Shown piece by piece: positions 48,062 through 56,990 of a DNA stretch of 64,000 nucleotides. The stretch spans positions 1 through 64,000 of the forward strand of contig CALWMN010000009.1 of NCBI GenBank assembly GCA_944381935.1. The letters are read 5' to 3'. The notes under the pieces were generated by a model that saw only the letters and a program-made list of their open reading frames with translations, had not been told where the DNA came from and searched no databases. The stretch is from an uncultured Mediterraneibacter sp. Its GTDB lineage: Bacteria > Bacillota > Clostridia > Lachnospirales > Lachnospiraceae. Positions within the stretch are counted from its first letter, which is position 1; every line of letters begins with the position of its first letter. Both the position numbers and the translations under genes were made by a program.

Positions 48062-50921
48062 AGATATTTTAGACCGTATAAAGGAAGCAGCAGAGTACGT
48101 GATGAAGTCTCGCCTTGTGACATTGATCATCGTATTCTGCCTTACTTTTGCTATTTTGATTGGACGGCTTTTCTATCTGCAGATTGTAAAAGGAGATGAT
48201 TATCTTGCCAATTATGAACTTCAGATACGCAAAACAAAAGAGATTGCCGGAACGCGGGGGAATATTTATGACAGGAACGGGAATCTTCTTGCATACAATG
48301 AACTTGCCTATTCCGTGACGATTGAAGATATGCTGTCCTCTGATTACAGTACGTCTGAGCGGAATGAAGTGCTTAACGGGATTCTCGATGAGGTGCTTAG
48401 TATCGTTGAGTCTCACGGCGATTCTGTCATCGACAGTTTCGGGATTATCCTGGATTCAGCGGGAACCTATCAGTTTACACAGTCAAGCGAAACGCAGCGG
48501 CTCCGTTTTGTCGCCGATGTATATGGGCGCGCCACAATCGAGGAATTAAGCGCGGAGCAGCAGTCGCAGTCAGCCGGAGATATCATCCATTATCTGTGTA
48601 CAAATCCGGTGTACGGATATGGTCTCGATGATGAGAATGAGGAACCCCAGTATATCCTGAAAATGATCAATATGCGTTATGCCATGAACCTAAACAGTTA
48701 TCAGCAGTATATGTCCACAACGCTGGCGTCCGATGTCAGTGACGAGACTGCCGCTGCAATCATGGAGAACAAGGACTCCCTTACAGGGGTCGACATTGAG
48801 GAAGATTCTATCAGAAGATATACGGACGGAGAGTATTTTGCCTCTATTATCGGATATACCGGACAGATTTCCCAGGAAGAATACGAGGCTCTGGACGAGA
48901 ATGAAAAGGAACGGTATTCCCTTTCTGATATTATCGGAAAGTCCGGCCTGGAGCAGACTCTCGACAGTGTCTTGCAGGGGACAAAGGGAGAAACGACATT
49001 TTATGTCGATAATCTGGGAAAAGTAACAGATACGGTGAGCCGCACTGAGCCGGAAGCGGGCAATGATGTCTACCTTACGATTGATAAGGATCTTCAGGAG
49101 AGCACATATCATCTGATCGAGGAAAAGCTGGCGGGCATCATCCTTGAAAAGCTTCGCAATGTCCTCAACTACGACCCGTCGAGCGTCAGTGATGCAAGCC
49201 AGCTGATCATTCCGGTCAGCGACGCATACCATGCGTTTATCGCAAACCAGATCGTGGATTCCCGCCATTTTGGCAGTGAAGATGCAGGGACTGCAGAAAA
49301 GGAAGTATACGGCGCTTTCCAAAGCAAGAAAACAGCTACGATTTCCCAGCTCATGACAGAGCTGCAAAACAGTAACGCCGCACCCTATGATGAACTCTCG
49401 GATGAAATGCAGGCATATATGGATTATATATCCGTTACGGTCCTTCAGAGAAACACCGGCCTGATCCTGACAGACAGGATCGATACCTCTGACGAAACTT
49501 ATATCGCATGGACAACGGATGAGACGATCAGCCTGTACACGTATCTGAATTATGCGATCTCGCAGAACTGGATCGATACCTCAAAGCTTGGAGGCAGTTC
49601 CTATACAAGCTCCGAAGAGATTTATCAGCAGCTTTTGACTTATTTGGAAGAATATTTGAATGAAGACACTAATTTCGACAAACTTCTCTATGAATATCTT
49701 ATAAAATCAGAGGGTATCAGCGGCGCGCAGATCTGCGCGATCACTTACGAACAGGGAGTCCTTCCGATGGATGAGGAGACTTACAACGGTCTGCTTGACG
49801 GGAGTGTGAGCGCCTATTACTGGCTTCGGGACAAGATTGAGAAACTGGAGATCACTCCCGGGCAGCTTGCACTGGAACCCTGTTCGGCGGGAGCAGTAGT
49901 ATCCGACCCTGATACGGGAGAGGTTCTCGCATGTGTCTCCTATCCGGGATATGACAACAACAGACTGGCAAACACAATGGATGCCGCTTATTATAATCAG
50001 CTCAACACCGGGTTGTCCAGTCCGTTCTACAACCGTGCCACACAGGAAAAGACGGCGCCTGGCTCCACATACAAAATGGTTTCTTCCGTGGCAGGGCTGA
50101 CAGAGGGGATCATCAACGGGAACACGATCATTAACTGCAGCGGTGAATTTGAAAAGGTAACGCCGAGCCCGAAATGCTGGATATCACCGGGTGCACACGG
50201 AGGCCTGGATGTCGTCCAGGCGATCAGCCATTCCTGTAACGTTTTCTTCTACAACGTAGGATATGACCTGGGAATCGATACGGATGGGAATTACGACAAT
50301 GAACTGGGTCTGGAGAAGCTGGCAGAATATGCCAGGATGTTCGGGCTGGGAGAGACGACCGGAATTGAGATTCCGGAATCAGAGCCGGAAATATCGGATG
50401 AGGATTCTGTCCGCTCCGCTATCGGGCAGGGGACAAACAACTATACGGTAAGCCAGCTGAACCGCTATGTTTCAGCCGTGGCAAACAGAGGGACCGTTTA
50501 TTCTCTCTCTCTGGTTGACAAGACAACCGATTCAAGCGGTAATCTGATCAGGGATTATGAGCCGGAAGTTGTCAGTACGATGGACAATGTCAGCTCGTCC
50601 ACCTGGGATATGGTGCAGGATGGTATGAGGCAGATGGTTACGAGTTCTTCTACCTTTGCCGGAGTCGATGTTGCAATATCGGGAAAAACCGGTACTGCCC
50701 AGATCAGCGACGTGCATCCGGACAATACGCTGTTCGTCGGCTATGCGCCCTCTGACTCCCCGGAAATTGCGATCGCTGTCAGGATTGCAAACGGATACAA
50801 TTCGACCTATCCGTCAGAGATAGGAAGGGATATTGCACAGATATACTTCGGGCTCGATGGTTCTGACGAGCTGATTACAGGCAGCGCCGCAGAACTTGGG
50901 CAGGCAAGCGCAGGTGATTAA
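48054..50921 (+). CDS. Class B penicillin-binding protein (PBP2-type transpeptidase), enlarged
   Basis: 955 residues against about 650-720 usual. A membrane helix lies near 20-45. The dimerisation domain begins IAGTRGNIYDRNGNLLAYN. TIDKDLQ is near residue 343 and the transpeptidase resumes at AGAVVSDPDTGEVLACVSYPGYD near 612, so about 220 extra residues (Ser/Thr/Gln/Glu-rich, with Trp/Tyr) lie between. Catalytic motifs: S671-T-Y-K in PGSTYK, SCN in SHSCNVFF, and K878-TGT in SGKTGTAQ. The start is taken as TTG 48054 (11 bases after AAGGAG); GTG 48042 overlaps the ribosome binding site. Lies in mreBCD-PBP2-min-rodA order, so a RodA-partner elongation PBP (MrdA-like) is most likely. Confidence 0.87.
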   Translation: MFRDILDRIKEAAEYVMKSRLVTLIIVFCLTFAILIGRLFYLQIVKGDDYLANYELQIRKTKEIAGTRGNIYDRNGNLLAYNELAYSVTIEDMLSSDYSTSERNEVLNGILDEVLSIVESHGDSVIDSFGIILDSAGTYQFTQSSETQRLRFVADVYGRATIEELSAEQQSQSAGDIIHYLCTNPVYGYGLDDENEEPQYILKMINMRYAMNLNSYQQYMSTTLASDVSDETAAAIMENKDSLTGVDIEEDSIRRYTDGEYFASIIGYTGQISQEEYEALDENEKERYSLSDIIGKSGLEQTLDSVLQGTKGETTFYVDNLGKVTDTVSRTEPEAGNDVYLTIDKDLQESTYHLIEEKLAGIILEKLRNVLNYDPSSVSDASQLIIPVSDAYHAFIANQIVDSRHFGSEDAGTAEKEVYGAFQSKKTATISQLMTELQNSNAAPYDELSDEMQAYMDYISVTVLQRNTGLILTDRIDTSDETYIAWTTDETISLYTYLNYAISQNWIDTSKLGGSSYTSSEEIYQQLLTYLEEYLNEDTNFDKLLYEYLIKSEGISGAQICAITYEQGVLPMDEETYNGLLDGSVSAYYWLRDKIEKLEITPGQLALEPCSAGAVVSDPDTGEVLACVSYPGYDNNRLANTMDAAYYNQLNTGLSSPFYNRATQEKTAPGSTYKMVSSVAGLTEGIINGNTIINCSGEFEKVTPSPKCWISPGAHGGLDVVQAISHSCNVFFYNVGYDLGIDTDGNYDNELGLEKLAEYARMFGLGETTGIEIPESEPEISDEDSVRSAIGQGTNNYTVSQLNRYVSAVANRGTVYSLSLVDKTTDSSGNLIRDYEPEVVSTMDNVSSSTWDMVQDGMRQMVTSSSTFAGVDVAISGKTGTAQISDVHPDNTLFVGYAPSDSPEIAIAVRIANGYNSTYPSEIGRDIAQIYFGLDGSDELITGSAAELGQASAGD

Positions 50922-50948
50922 GCAAAAAGGATTGGGTGATGAGAGAGT

Positions 50949-51590
50949 ATGGACAGGCTTGTCACAATTAAGAGCAGCAATTATGGAATGGATATCCGTC
51001 TTGATCCCGATGCCCCTTTTGAGGAGCTTAAGGATGCTCTTATCGTAAAATTTAAGGAAGCCTCCAGGTTTTTCAAAGATGCCAGGATGGCGGTCAGCTT
51101 CAGCGGGAGAGTTTTAAACCTTGCACAGGAAAATGAGATTATTGATATAATCGGAAACGCCGGAATTGACGTCATATGCATTATAGACCACAACGAGAAA
51201 CATGAACTAATGTACAAAAGTGTAGTAGAACAGACGCTCTCCAATCTTCATAAAAGGGAGGGGCAGTTCTATCGGGGAACTCTTGGCAGAAGGCAGGTTC
51301 TGGAGTCGGAGGACAGCATCGTGATTCTGGGCGATGTTGAGCTTGGGTCCAAGGTTATTGCGAAAGGAAATATTGTCATCGTCGGAGCTCTTTACGGCTC
51401 TGTCCATGCGGGCGCCTCCGGGGACAGAGATGCATTTATTGTTGCGCTATCCATGCAGCCAAAACAGCTTCGTATTGGTGATATAGAAGCGAAACGCCAG
51501 GTCATCTACCAGGAAAGCCTCGATATCCGGGGTCCCAAAATCGCGGTAGTGGACGGCGGCCACATCTATCTTGATCCACTTGTGGATTAA
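50949..51590 (+). CDS. minC: Septum site-determining protein MinC
   Basis: 213 residues. N-terminal domain: VTIKSSNYGMDIRLDP and LKDALIVKFKEASRFFKDA. C-terminal beta-helix: QFYRGTLGRRQVLESEDSIVILGDVELGSKVIAKGNIVIVGALYG in outline, with R-G repeats typical of MinC, and QPKQLRIGD. MinC inhibits FtsZ assembly away from mid-cell. An 11-base gap separates it from the ORF opening of minD (51571 overlap is not real). The first of minCDE. Confidence 0.92.
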   Translation: MDRLVTIKSSNYGMDIRLDPDAPFEELKDALIVKFKEASRFFKDARMAVSFSGRVLNLAQENEIIDIIGNAGIDVICIIDHNEKHELMYKSVVEQTLSNLHKREGQFYRGTLGRRQVLESEDSIVILGDVELGSKVIAKGNIVIVGALYGSVHAGASGDRDAFIVALSMQPKQLRIGDIEAKRQVIYQESLDIRGPKIAVVDGGHIYLDPLVD

Positions 51591-51621
51591 CCGGAAGAAC
51601 ATTGGTAGGAGGAATAACAGC

Positions 51622-52413
51622 ATGGGTGAAGTTATTGTGATTACATCAGGAAAAGGCGGGGTTGGCAAAACAACAACGACAGCGAATATCGGGATCGGCC
51701 TGTCCAAGCTGGGCAAGAAGGTCATTGTAATCGACACGGATCTGGGGCTGAGAAATCTGGATGTCGTAATGGGACTGGAAAACCGGATCGTTTATAATCT
51801 TGTGGATGTCATAGAGGGAAACTGCCGGCTTAAGCAGGCGCTTATCAAAGACAAACGTTTTCCGGAGCTCTACCTGCTCCCGTCTGCGCAGACGAGGGAT
51901 AAGACAAGCGTTTCACCGGAACAGATGAAGAAACTGGTTTCCGATCTGAAAGATGAATTTGACTTTATTCTTCTGGATTGTCCCGCCGGTATTGAACAGG
52001 GATTCCAGAACGCCATAGCGGGAGCGCACAGAGCGATTGTTGTTACGACTCCTGAAGTTTCTGCCATAAGGGACGCCGACCGCATCATCGGTCTGCTTGA
52101 GAAGTCCGGGATCCGGAAAAATGAACTGATCATTAACCGAATCCGGACAGATATGGTCAAACGCGGGGATATGATGTCGGTGGATGATGTGTCAGAGATA
52201 CTGGCAGTGGACCTGCTGGGAGTCATACCGGACGACGAGTACGTTGTGATTGCGACAAACCAGGGCGAGCCTGTCGTTGGGGAGGAATGTCTTTCGGGAC
52301 AGTGCTATGAGAAAATATGCCGGAGACTGCTTGGAGAGGATATCCCTGTAACAGATTTTTCACATTCAGGAGGGTTTCTCGATAAAATATCCAGCCTGTT
52401 CCACCGGAATTAG
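51622..52413 (+). CDS. minD: Septum site-determining ATPase MinD
   Basis: 263 residues, deviant Walker A KGGVGKTTTTANIG, then IDTDLGLRNLDVVMGLENR, LLDCPAGIEQGF, and a C-terminal amphipathic membrane-targeting helix near 250-262 (FLDKISSLFHRN). GGAGG before the ATG at 51622 sets the start; the ORF from 51571 reads back into minC. MinD recruits MinC and MinE to the membrane. Confidence 0.96.
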   Translation: MGEVIVITSGKGGVGKTTTTANIGIGLSKLGKKVIVIDTDLGLRNLDVVMGLENRIVYNLVDVIEGNCRLKQALIKDKRFPELYLLPSAQTRDKTSVSPEQMKKLVSDLKDEFDFILLDCPAGIEQGFQNAIAGAHRAIVVTTPEVSAIRDADRIIGLLEKSGIRKNELIINRIRTDMVKRGDMMSVDDVSEILAVDLLGVIPDDEYVVIATNQGEPVVGEECLSGQCYEKICRRLLGEDIPVTDFSHSGGFLDKISSLFHRN

Positions 52414-52426
52414 GAGGAGAGACAGC

Positions 52427-52636
52427 ATGAGTGTACGTTCTGTTCATATTGCAAAGGAAAGACTTAAGACCCTGCTTGTTTCAGACAGGCTACAGTGCAC
52501 ACCTGATATGGCGGACCGGCTTTCCAGCGACCTGTACAATACCGTGGCAAAATACATGGAGATCCGTCCGGAGGTATTTAACATTGAGATAACACGTACT
52601 GATATACATATTAGATATACGGGAGAAAGCAATTGA
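52427..52636 (+). CDS. minE: MinE, short form lacking the membrane-targeting helix
   Basis: 69 residues against about 85-90 usual. It starts MSVRSVHIAKERLKTLLVSDRL, which aligns with the anti-MinCD helix IAKERLQIIVAERR that begins near residue 20 of E. coli MinE. The N-terminal amphipathic membrane-targeting segment is therefore missing. The topological-specificity part (LYNTVAKYMEIRPEVFNIEI) is present but ends early. AGGAGG at about 52413-52418 leaves no room for a longer N-terminus. It may still activate MinD ATPase but anchor differently or not at all. Confidence 0.82.
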   Translation: MSVRSVHIAKERLKTLLVSDRLQCTPDMADRLSSDLYNTVAKYMEIRPEVFNIEITRTDIHIRYTGESN

Positions 52637-53763
52637 AATTTCTATTTAATAAATTTAAGCAGCGCTACAATTTAAGAGATTACCGTATCAGCCTGGTGGC
52701 ACTTGTCCTTGCGATTTCCACGATCGGCATATTTATGGTGAGAAGCGCACGGCCGGACCTGATGTCGCGCCAGATCATGGGAGTCGCCCTCGGGGCAGCG
52801 GCAATGCTGGTCATTTCGCTGATTGATTACAAGTGGATATTAAATTTTTACTGGGCCCTTTACGGATTAAATATTATCATGCTGGCCACGGTCCTTCTGT
52901 TCGGAGAGACAGTCAATAATGCGACAAGGTGGCTTCGCATAGGCTTTTTTCAGTTTCAGCCCTCTGACCTGACAAAAATACTTATGATCCTCTTTTATGC
53001 AAAATTTCTGATGGAGAAGGAGGATACGATCAGGAGTACAAAAACGATCCTCCAGGGAATCGCCTTGATCTTGCCTTCGCTTGCCCTCATTTATATGCAG
53101 CCGAACCTCTCTACCACGCTCTGCATTGCTGCGCTGTTCTGTGCGCTTATGTATCTGGGAGGACTCAGCTATAAGCTGATCGGGACGGTGCTCGCAGTCA
53201 TCGTGCCGGCATTCATCATCCTTCTCGTGATTGCGGTGCAGCCCAACCAGCCGTTCCTTAAGGGGTACCAGCAGGAACGTATCCTGGCATGGCTGGAACC
53301 GGAAGAATATGCAGACAATACTTCTTATCAGCAGCTCAATTCGGTAATGGCGATAGGATCTGGTCAGCTGTCGGGAAAAGGCTACAACAACGACGAGGCA
53401 ATCTCTGTAAAAAACGGAAATTTTGTCTCAGAACCCCAGACGGATTTTATTTTTGCAATTATTGGAGAAGAATTGGGATTTGTGGGTTGTTGTGCCGTTA
53501 TATTTTTGCTATTATTAATTGTAATAGATTGTATTCTGATTGGTCTGAAAGCAAAGGATACAGGGGGGCGGATTATATGTGGCGGAGTCGCCGCACTGAT
53601 AGGGATACAGAGCTTTATCAATATTGGTGTGGCAACGATGGTGCTGCCCAATACAGGGCTTTCCCTTCCCTTTGTAAGTTATGGACTGACTTCCGTGGTA
53701 TGCTTTTTTATGGGAATCGGGTTCGTACTGAATGTCGGTTTACAGCCTAATAAATATCAGTAA
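52633..53763 (+). CDS. rodA: RodA/FtsW family glycosyltransferase (SEDS)
   Basis: 376 residues, ten predicted membrane segments. Conserved features are FGETVNNATRWLRIGFFQFQPSDLTKIL in outline, KPDFGTT-like MQPNLSTTL, the extracellular loop ERILAWLEPEEYADNTSYQQLNSVMAIGSGQLSGKGYN and PQTDFIFAIIGEELGFVG. The TTG start at 52633 overlaps the minE stop. SEDS proteins polymerise glycan and pair with a class B PBP; the enlarged PBP2 in the same cluster is the candidate partner. Confidence 0.92.
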   Translation: MKFLFNKFKQRYNLRDYRISLVALVLAISTIGIFMVRSARPDLMSRQIMGVALGAAAMLVISLIDYKWILNFYWALYGLNIIMLATVLLFGETVNNATRWLRIGFFQFQPSDLTKILMILFYAKFLMEKEDTIRSTKTILQGIALILPSLALIYMQPNLSTTLCIAALFCALMYLGGLSYKLIGTVLAVIVPAFIILLVIAVQPNQPFLKGYQQERILAWLEPEEYADNTSYQQLNSVMAIGSGQLSGKGYNNDEAISVKNGNFVSEPQTDFIFAIIGEELGFVGCCAVIFLLLLIVIDCILIGLKAKDTGGRIICGGVAALIGIQSFINIGVATMVLPNTGLSLPFVSYGLTSVVCFFMGIGFVLNVGLQPNKYQ

Positions 53764-53779
53764 GGAGAATGTGACGCAT

Positions 53780-54175
53780 ATGAATATCGGATTAGTCGCA
53801 CATGATGCGAAGAAAAAACTGATGCAGAATTTTTGCATAGCATACCGTGGGATACTCAGTAAACATGAATTGTTCGCCACGGCAACGACCGGTATGCTGG
53901 TCGAGAGCGTGACAAACTTAAGCATACACAAATATCTTGCGGGGCATCTTGGCGGTAAGCAGCAATTGGGGGCACAGATCGAACATAATGAGATGGATCT
54001 TTTGATTTTCTTCAGGGATCCCCTTTCTCCGCGCTCCCATGAACCGGATGTGAATGATATCGTGAAACTGTGCGATATGTATAACATTCCGATCGCAACG
54101 AATATTGCGACGGCAGAGGCTTTGATCCTGGCATTAGACAGAGGAGATTTGGACTGGCGTGAAATGTACAGATAG
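53780..54175 (+). CDS. mgsA: Methylglyoxal synthase
   Basis: 131 residues. Converts dihydroxyacetone phosphate to methylglyoxal plus phosphate. Family elements: MNIGLVAHDAKKKLMQNF, LFATATTGMLVE, LAGHLGGKQQLGAQIEHNEMDLLIFFRDPL and EPDVNDIVKLCDMYNIPIATNIATAE with the catalytic Asp in EMDLLIFFRDP. The ATG at 53780 follows AAGGAG (about 53762); the upstream Met at 53732 belongs to the rodA overlap. Its presence inside a wall/division operon is a curiosity of Clostridia. Confidence 0.94.
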   Translation: MNIGLVAHDAKKKLMQNFCIAYRGILSKHELFATATTGMLVESVTNLSIHKYLAGHLGGKQQLGAQIEHNEMDLLIFFRDPLSPRSHEPDVNDIVKLCDMYNIPIATNIATAEALILALDRGDLDWREMYR

Positions 54176-55181
54176 ACGACGGAGAAGAAGAAAAAGAAGA
54201 AGGAGAAACCGTGCGGCAAGGCTTGCTGTTATGTTATTGGTTCTTGCAGCCGCCCTGGGCGGCGGATGTGGTGTGTGGATGTCCCTGCATCCTTCTGTTG
54301 ACTCGGTTGCTGCTTATGAAAGGACGGCATATAACCAGGATATTTATCAGGGAAGCTTCTTCGCACAGGATCTGTGCGTTGCCGCTGCGAATGTACAGCT
54401 TAACGGGTTTGAGGATGAGGAGAGCCTCCACGGGGCAGGTCTTTTTGACCTGACCAATAAAAGCGTGGTGTACGGATACAATTTATATGACAGGCTGTAT
54501 CCTGCCAGTACGACCAAGATTATGACGGCATATCTGGCATTAAAGTATGGCAATATGGAAGACATCGTAACGGTCAGTGACCATGCTACGGATTTTAACT
54601 GGGACGAGGTGACGAGCGGGCTTAGGGCCGGAGACCAGGTGTCTCTGTATGATCTCGTGTGCGGTCTGATGCTGCGCTCGGGGAATGACTGTGGAACCGC
54701 CATTGCGGAGCATATTTCAGGGAGTGAGGAGGAGTTCGCAAAGCTTATGAACACAGAGGCGTCGGCTCTGGGCGCGACGGGAACCCATTTTGTAAATCCT
54801 CATGGGCTGCACGATGAGGAGCATTATACGACGGCATATGATCTGTATTTGATTTTTAATGCATGTATTCAGACCGAAGAATTTGTCAATATTATTTCCA
54901 TGGATTCTTATGACGGGACATTGACAGGAGCAGACGGTACGGTCCGCACAGAGACATGGGTTGCTTCCAACTATTACTCAAACGGGACGGCCCAGGCACC
55001 TGAAGGGGTGAAAGTATTGGGCGGAAAGACCGGAACAACTGACCAGGCGGGATGCTGTGTGATCTTATACAGTGAAGATCTGGAGAATCATCCTTATATA
55101 TCTGTTATAATGGGAGCGGAGGATAAGAATTTCCTTTATGAAGAAATGAACAGGCTCTTTACGGCAGGTATACAGCAGTGA
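54159..55181 (+). CDS. dacF: D-alanyl-D-alanine carboxypeptidase (DacF-like)
   Basis: 340 residues. The GTG at 54159 starts inside mgsA. The N-terminus is a run of Arg/Lys (KCTDRRRRRRKRRRRN), followed by a membrane helix about residues 22-42 (AVMLLVLAAALGGGCGVWM). S11 peptidase motifs: STTK in PASTTKIMTAY, SGND in LRSGNDCG and KTGTT in GGKTGTTDQAG. It trims pentapeptide stems of peptidoglycan. The usual C-terminal PBP5-type domain is absent, so it is a single-domain enzyme, like many in Clostridia. Confidence 0.9.
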   Translation: MKCTDRRRRRRKRRRRNRAARLAVMLLVLAAALGGGCGVWMSLHPSVDSVAAYERTAYNQDIYQGSFFAQDLCVAAANVQLNGFEDEESLHGAGLFDLTNKSVVYGYNLYDRLYPASTTKIMTAYLALKYGNMEDIVTVSDHATDFNWDEVTSGLRAGDQVSLYDLVCGLMLRSGNDCGTAIAEHISGSEEEFAKLMNTEASALGATGTHFVNPHGLHDEEHYTTAYDLYLIFNACIQTEEFVNIISMDSYDGTLTGADGTVRTETWVASNYYSNGTAQAPEGVKVLGGKTGTTDQAGCCVILYSEDLENHPYISVIMGAEDKNFLYEEMNRLFTAGIQQ

Positions 55182-55193
55182 AAGAAATCAGAA

Positions 55194-55240
55194 AGCCTCT
55201 CGCAATTTGGCGTACGCTCACAACTGCGAAAGGCTTTTTC
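55194..55240. terminator. Terminator after dacF
   Basis: AGCCT-C-TCGCA (55194-55204) pairs with TGCGA-A-AGGCT (55225-55235) with one mismatch and a 20-nt loop, followed by TTTTTC. It separates dacF from the convergent DUF378 gene, on whose strand it offers a smaller T run. Confidence 0.8.
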
Positions 55241-55242
55241 TA

Positions 55243-55443
55243 TTATGACATGCTGTTGATCCTTCCAAACAGGCTGATCAGATACAGGCCGCACAGACCA
55301 ACGACCGTATAGATGATCCTGGAGATCCAGCTCATATTTCCGAAAATAAAAGCCACCAGGTCAAAGCGGAAAATACCGATCAGAAGCCAGTTAACCGCTC
55401 CTATGATCACAATTGTCAGAGCAGTATTGTCAAACCATTTCAT
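55243..55443 (-). CDS. DUF378 small membrane protein
   Basis: 66 residues: WFDNTALTIVIIGAVNWLLIGIFRFDLVAFIFG, ISRIIYTVVGLCGLY. Two membrane helices and the family's N-W-L-L-x-G motif. Function unknown. AAAGGAGG precedes the minus-strand ATG at 55443. The gene is convergent with dacF. Confidence 0.86.
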   Translation of the reverse strand: MKWFDNTALTIVIIGAVNWLLIGIFRFDLVAFIFGNMSWISRIIYTVVGLCGLYLISLFGRINSMS

Positions 55444-55512
55444 GTTATTTCCTCCTTTTCCATGTCAATGATCTTATTGTTCCCGCAAAAGCTGGAAATA
55501 TACATCAGAAAA

Positions 55513-55521
55513 TGTTATACT
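55513..55521 (+). promoter_or_regulatory. Extended -10 promoter of the ylm cluster
   Basis: TGT plus TATACT (55516-55521) is an extended -10 box; the -35 region is weak. The TTG at 55559 is 38 bases downstream. Confidence 0.45.
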
Positions 55522-55558
55522 GACTAAGTTATGAAAGTCCGGGAGGTGTCACTTTATT

Positions 55559-56956
55559 TTGGCATCAAAACAGAATAAATCGATTAGTATCAGCAAATAT
55601 AAGGGCAAAAGAGAGATGAACATCGGAATTTTTCTGTTTGCCATTGTATTTATTTATCTGGTTGTCACCGTCATTATGTATTTTACCGGCAGGCAGATAT
55701 CTGTATACGAGGTGCGCGAGGGCAGTATTGTAAACGATCATTCTTTTACAGGGTTGATCCTTCGCGAGGAAACTCCCGTGACGGCGGAAGCGGGGGGATA
55801 TGTCAGCTACTATCAAAATGAGAATACCAAAGTAAAAAAAGGCGCAAATATTTATGCGCTTTCTGAACAGGTTTTAAATTCAGATAACGCAGATGCGGAG
55901 AATGAGACATCTTCCGGGGCCCTCAACCCGGAAGTCCAGTCGGGAATTGTGGTGAATATACAGAATTTTAACCAGAATTTTAATGGGGAAAATTATTCTG
56001 CCGTTTATTCCCTTAAAAATGAAGTTACCACATCCCTGCAGAATGCGCTCAGTGAGACAAGGACAGACCAGCTTAGTTCGGTCATTGAGTCCAGCGGGCA
56101 GAAGGTTGTCTCCTACGGTGCGCAGAAGGATGGGATTGTCACATACAGTGTTGACGGCTATGAATCTCTTACAAAGGATTCTTTTACAGAATCCGATTTT
56201 GACCGCTCCGATTATGAAAGTACAACGCTGGAAGACCAGATGAAAGTCTCAGCCGGCGATCCTGTCTATAAAATGATTACGAGTGAAAACTGGTCTGTTA
56301 TTGTCCAGCTCGATGACGACACGGCTAAAGCCATGATGGAAGAAGAAACCACAAGTGTCCGTGTCAGGATAGACAAGGACAGCGAGACTCTGTGGGCAGG
56401 TTTTTCTATGATTGAACGGGGAGGTAAATCCTATGGTTGCCTGGATTTCACAGATTCTATGATCCGTTATGCCAATGAGAGGTATTTAAGTGTTGAATTG
56501 ATTTTGGAGGATGAGAGTGGTCTTAAGATCCCAAAGTCTTCCGTTGTGGAGGAAGACTTTTTTGTCATTCCACAGGAGTATCTTACGACAGGCGGGAACA
56601 GTTCTTCCCGGGGAGTGATGGTGCGGAATGCGGATGGCAGCGCCAGATTTCAGGAAGTTCATATCTATAATACGACGGAAGAAGGGGAAGTCTATGTCAG
56701 CAGAGATGATATGGACACCGGTTCAGTCCTGGCAAAACCGGAATCGGCGGATACCTATACGGTGGAGCAGACAGGATCTCTTTCAGGAGTCTATAATATT
56801 AACAGAGGATACGCTGTTTTCCGGAAAGTGACAATCCTCTGTGAGAGCGATGAGTATTACATCGTCCAGGAGGGCGACAGCTACGGGCTCTCCAATTATG
56901 ACCATATTGTGCAGGATGGAAACAGTGTCAACTCAGAAGATGTTGTATTTCAATAG
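55559..56956 (+). CDS. HlyD-family membrane-fusion-like protein
   Basis: 465 residues. A membrane helix lies near residues 20-42 (MNIGIFLFAIVFIYLVVTVIMYF). Then a lipoyl/barrel-like opening (SVYEVREGSIVNDHSFTGLILREETPVTAEAGGYVSYY in outline), a long variable middle (about 110-215), and KVSAGDPVYKMITSENWSVIVQLDDD and VEEDFFVIPQEYLTTGG in the beta-barrel part. HlyD-like proteins usually bridge transporters to outside channels, but no ABC/MFS partner is near. In Clostridia such a gene commonly precedes yggS-sepF. The TTG at 55559 follows GGGAGGTG (55541-55548) by 10 bases; the ATG at 55616 has no such site. Confidence 0.78.
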   Translation: MASKQNKSISISKYKGKREMNIGIFLFAIVFIYLVVTVIMYFTGRQISVYEVREGSIVNDHSFTGLILREETPVTAEAGGYVSYYQNENTKVKKGANIYALSEQVLNSDNADAENETSSGALNPEVQSGIVVNIQNFNQNFNGENYSAVYSLKNEVTTSLQNALSETRTDQLSSVIESSGQKVVSYGAQKDGIVTYSVDGYESLTKDSFTESDFDRSDYESTTLEDQMKVSAGDPVYKMITSENWSVIVQLDDDTAKAMMEEETTSVRVRIDKDSETLWAGFSMIERGGKSYGCLDFTDSMIRYANERYLSVELILEDESGLKIPKSSVVEEDFFVIPQEYLTTGGNSSSRGVMVRNADGSARFQEVHIYNTTEEGEVYVSRDDMDTGSVLAKPESADTYTVEQTGSLSGVYNINRGYAVFRKVTILCESDEYYIVQEGDSYGLSNYDHIVQDGNSVNSEDVVFQ

Positions 56957-56990
56957 GAGAATATCAGAGAATAGAACAGGAGGCAGAGTG

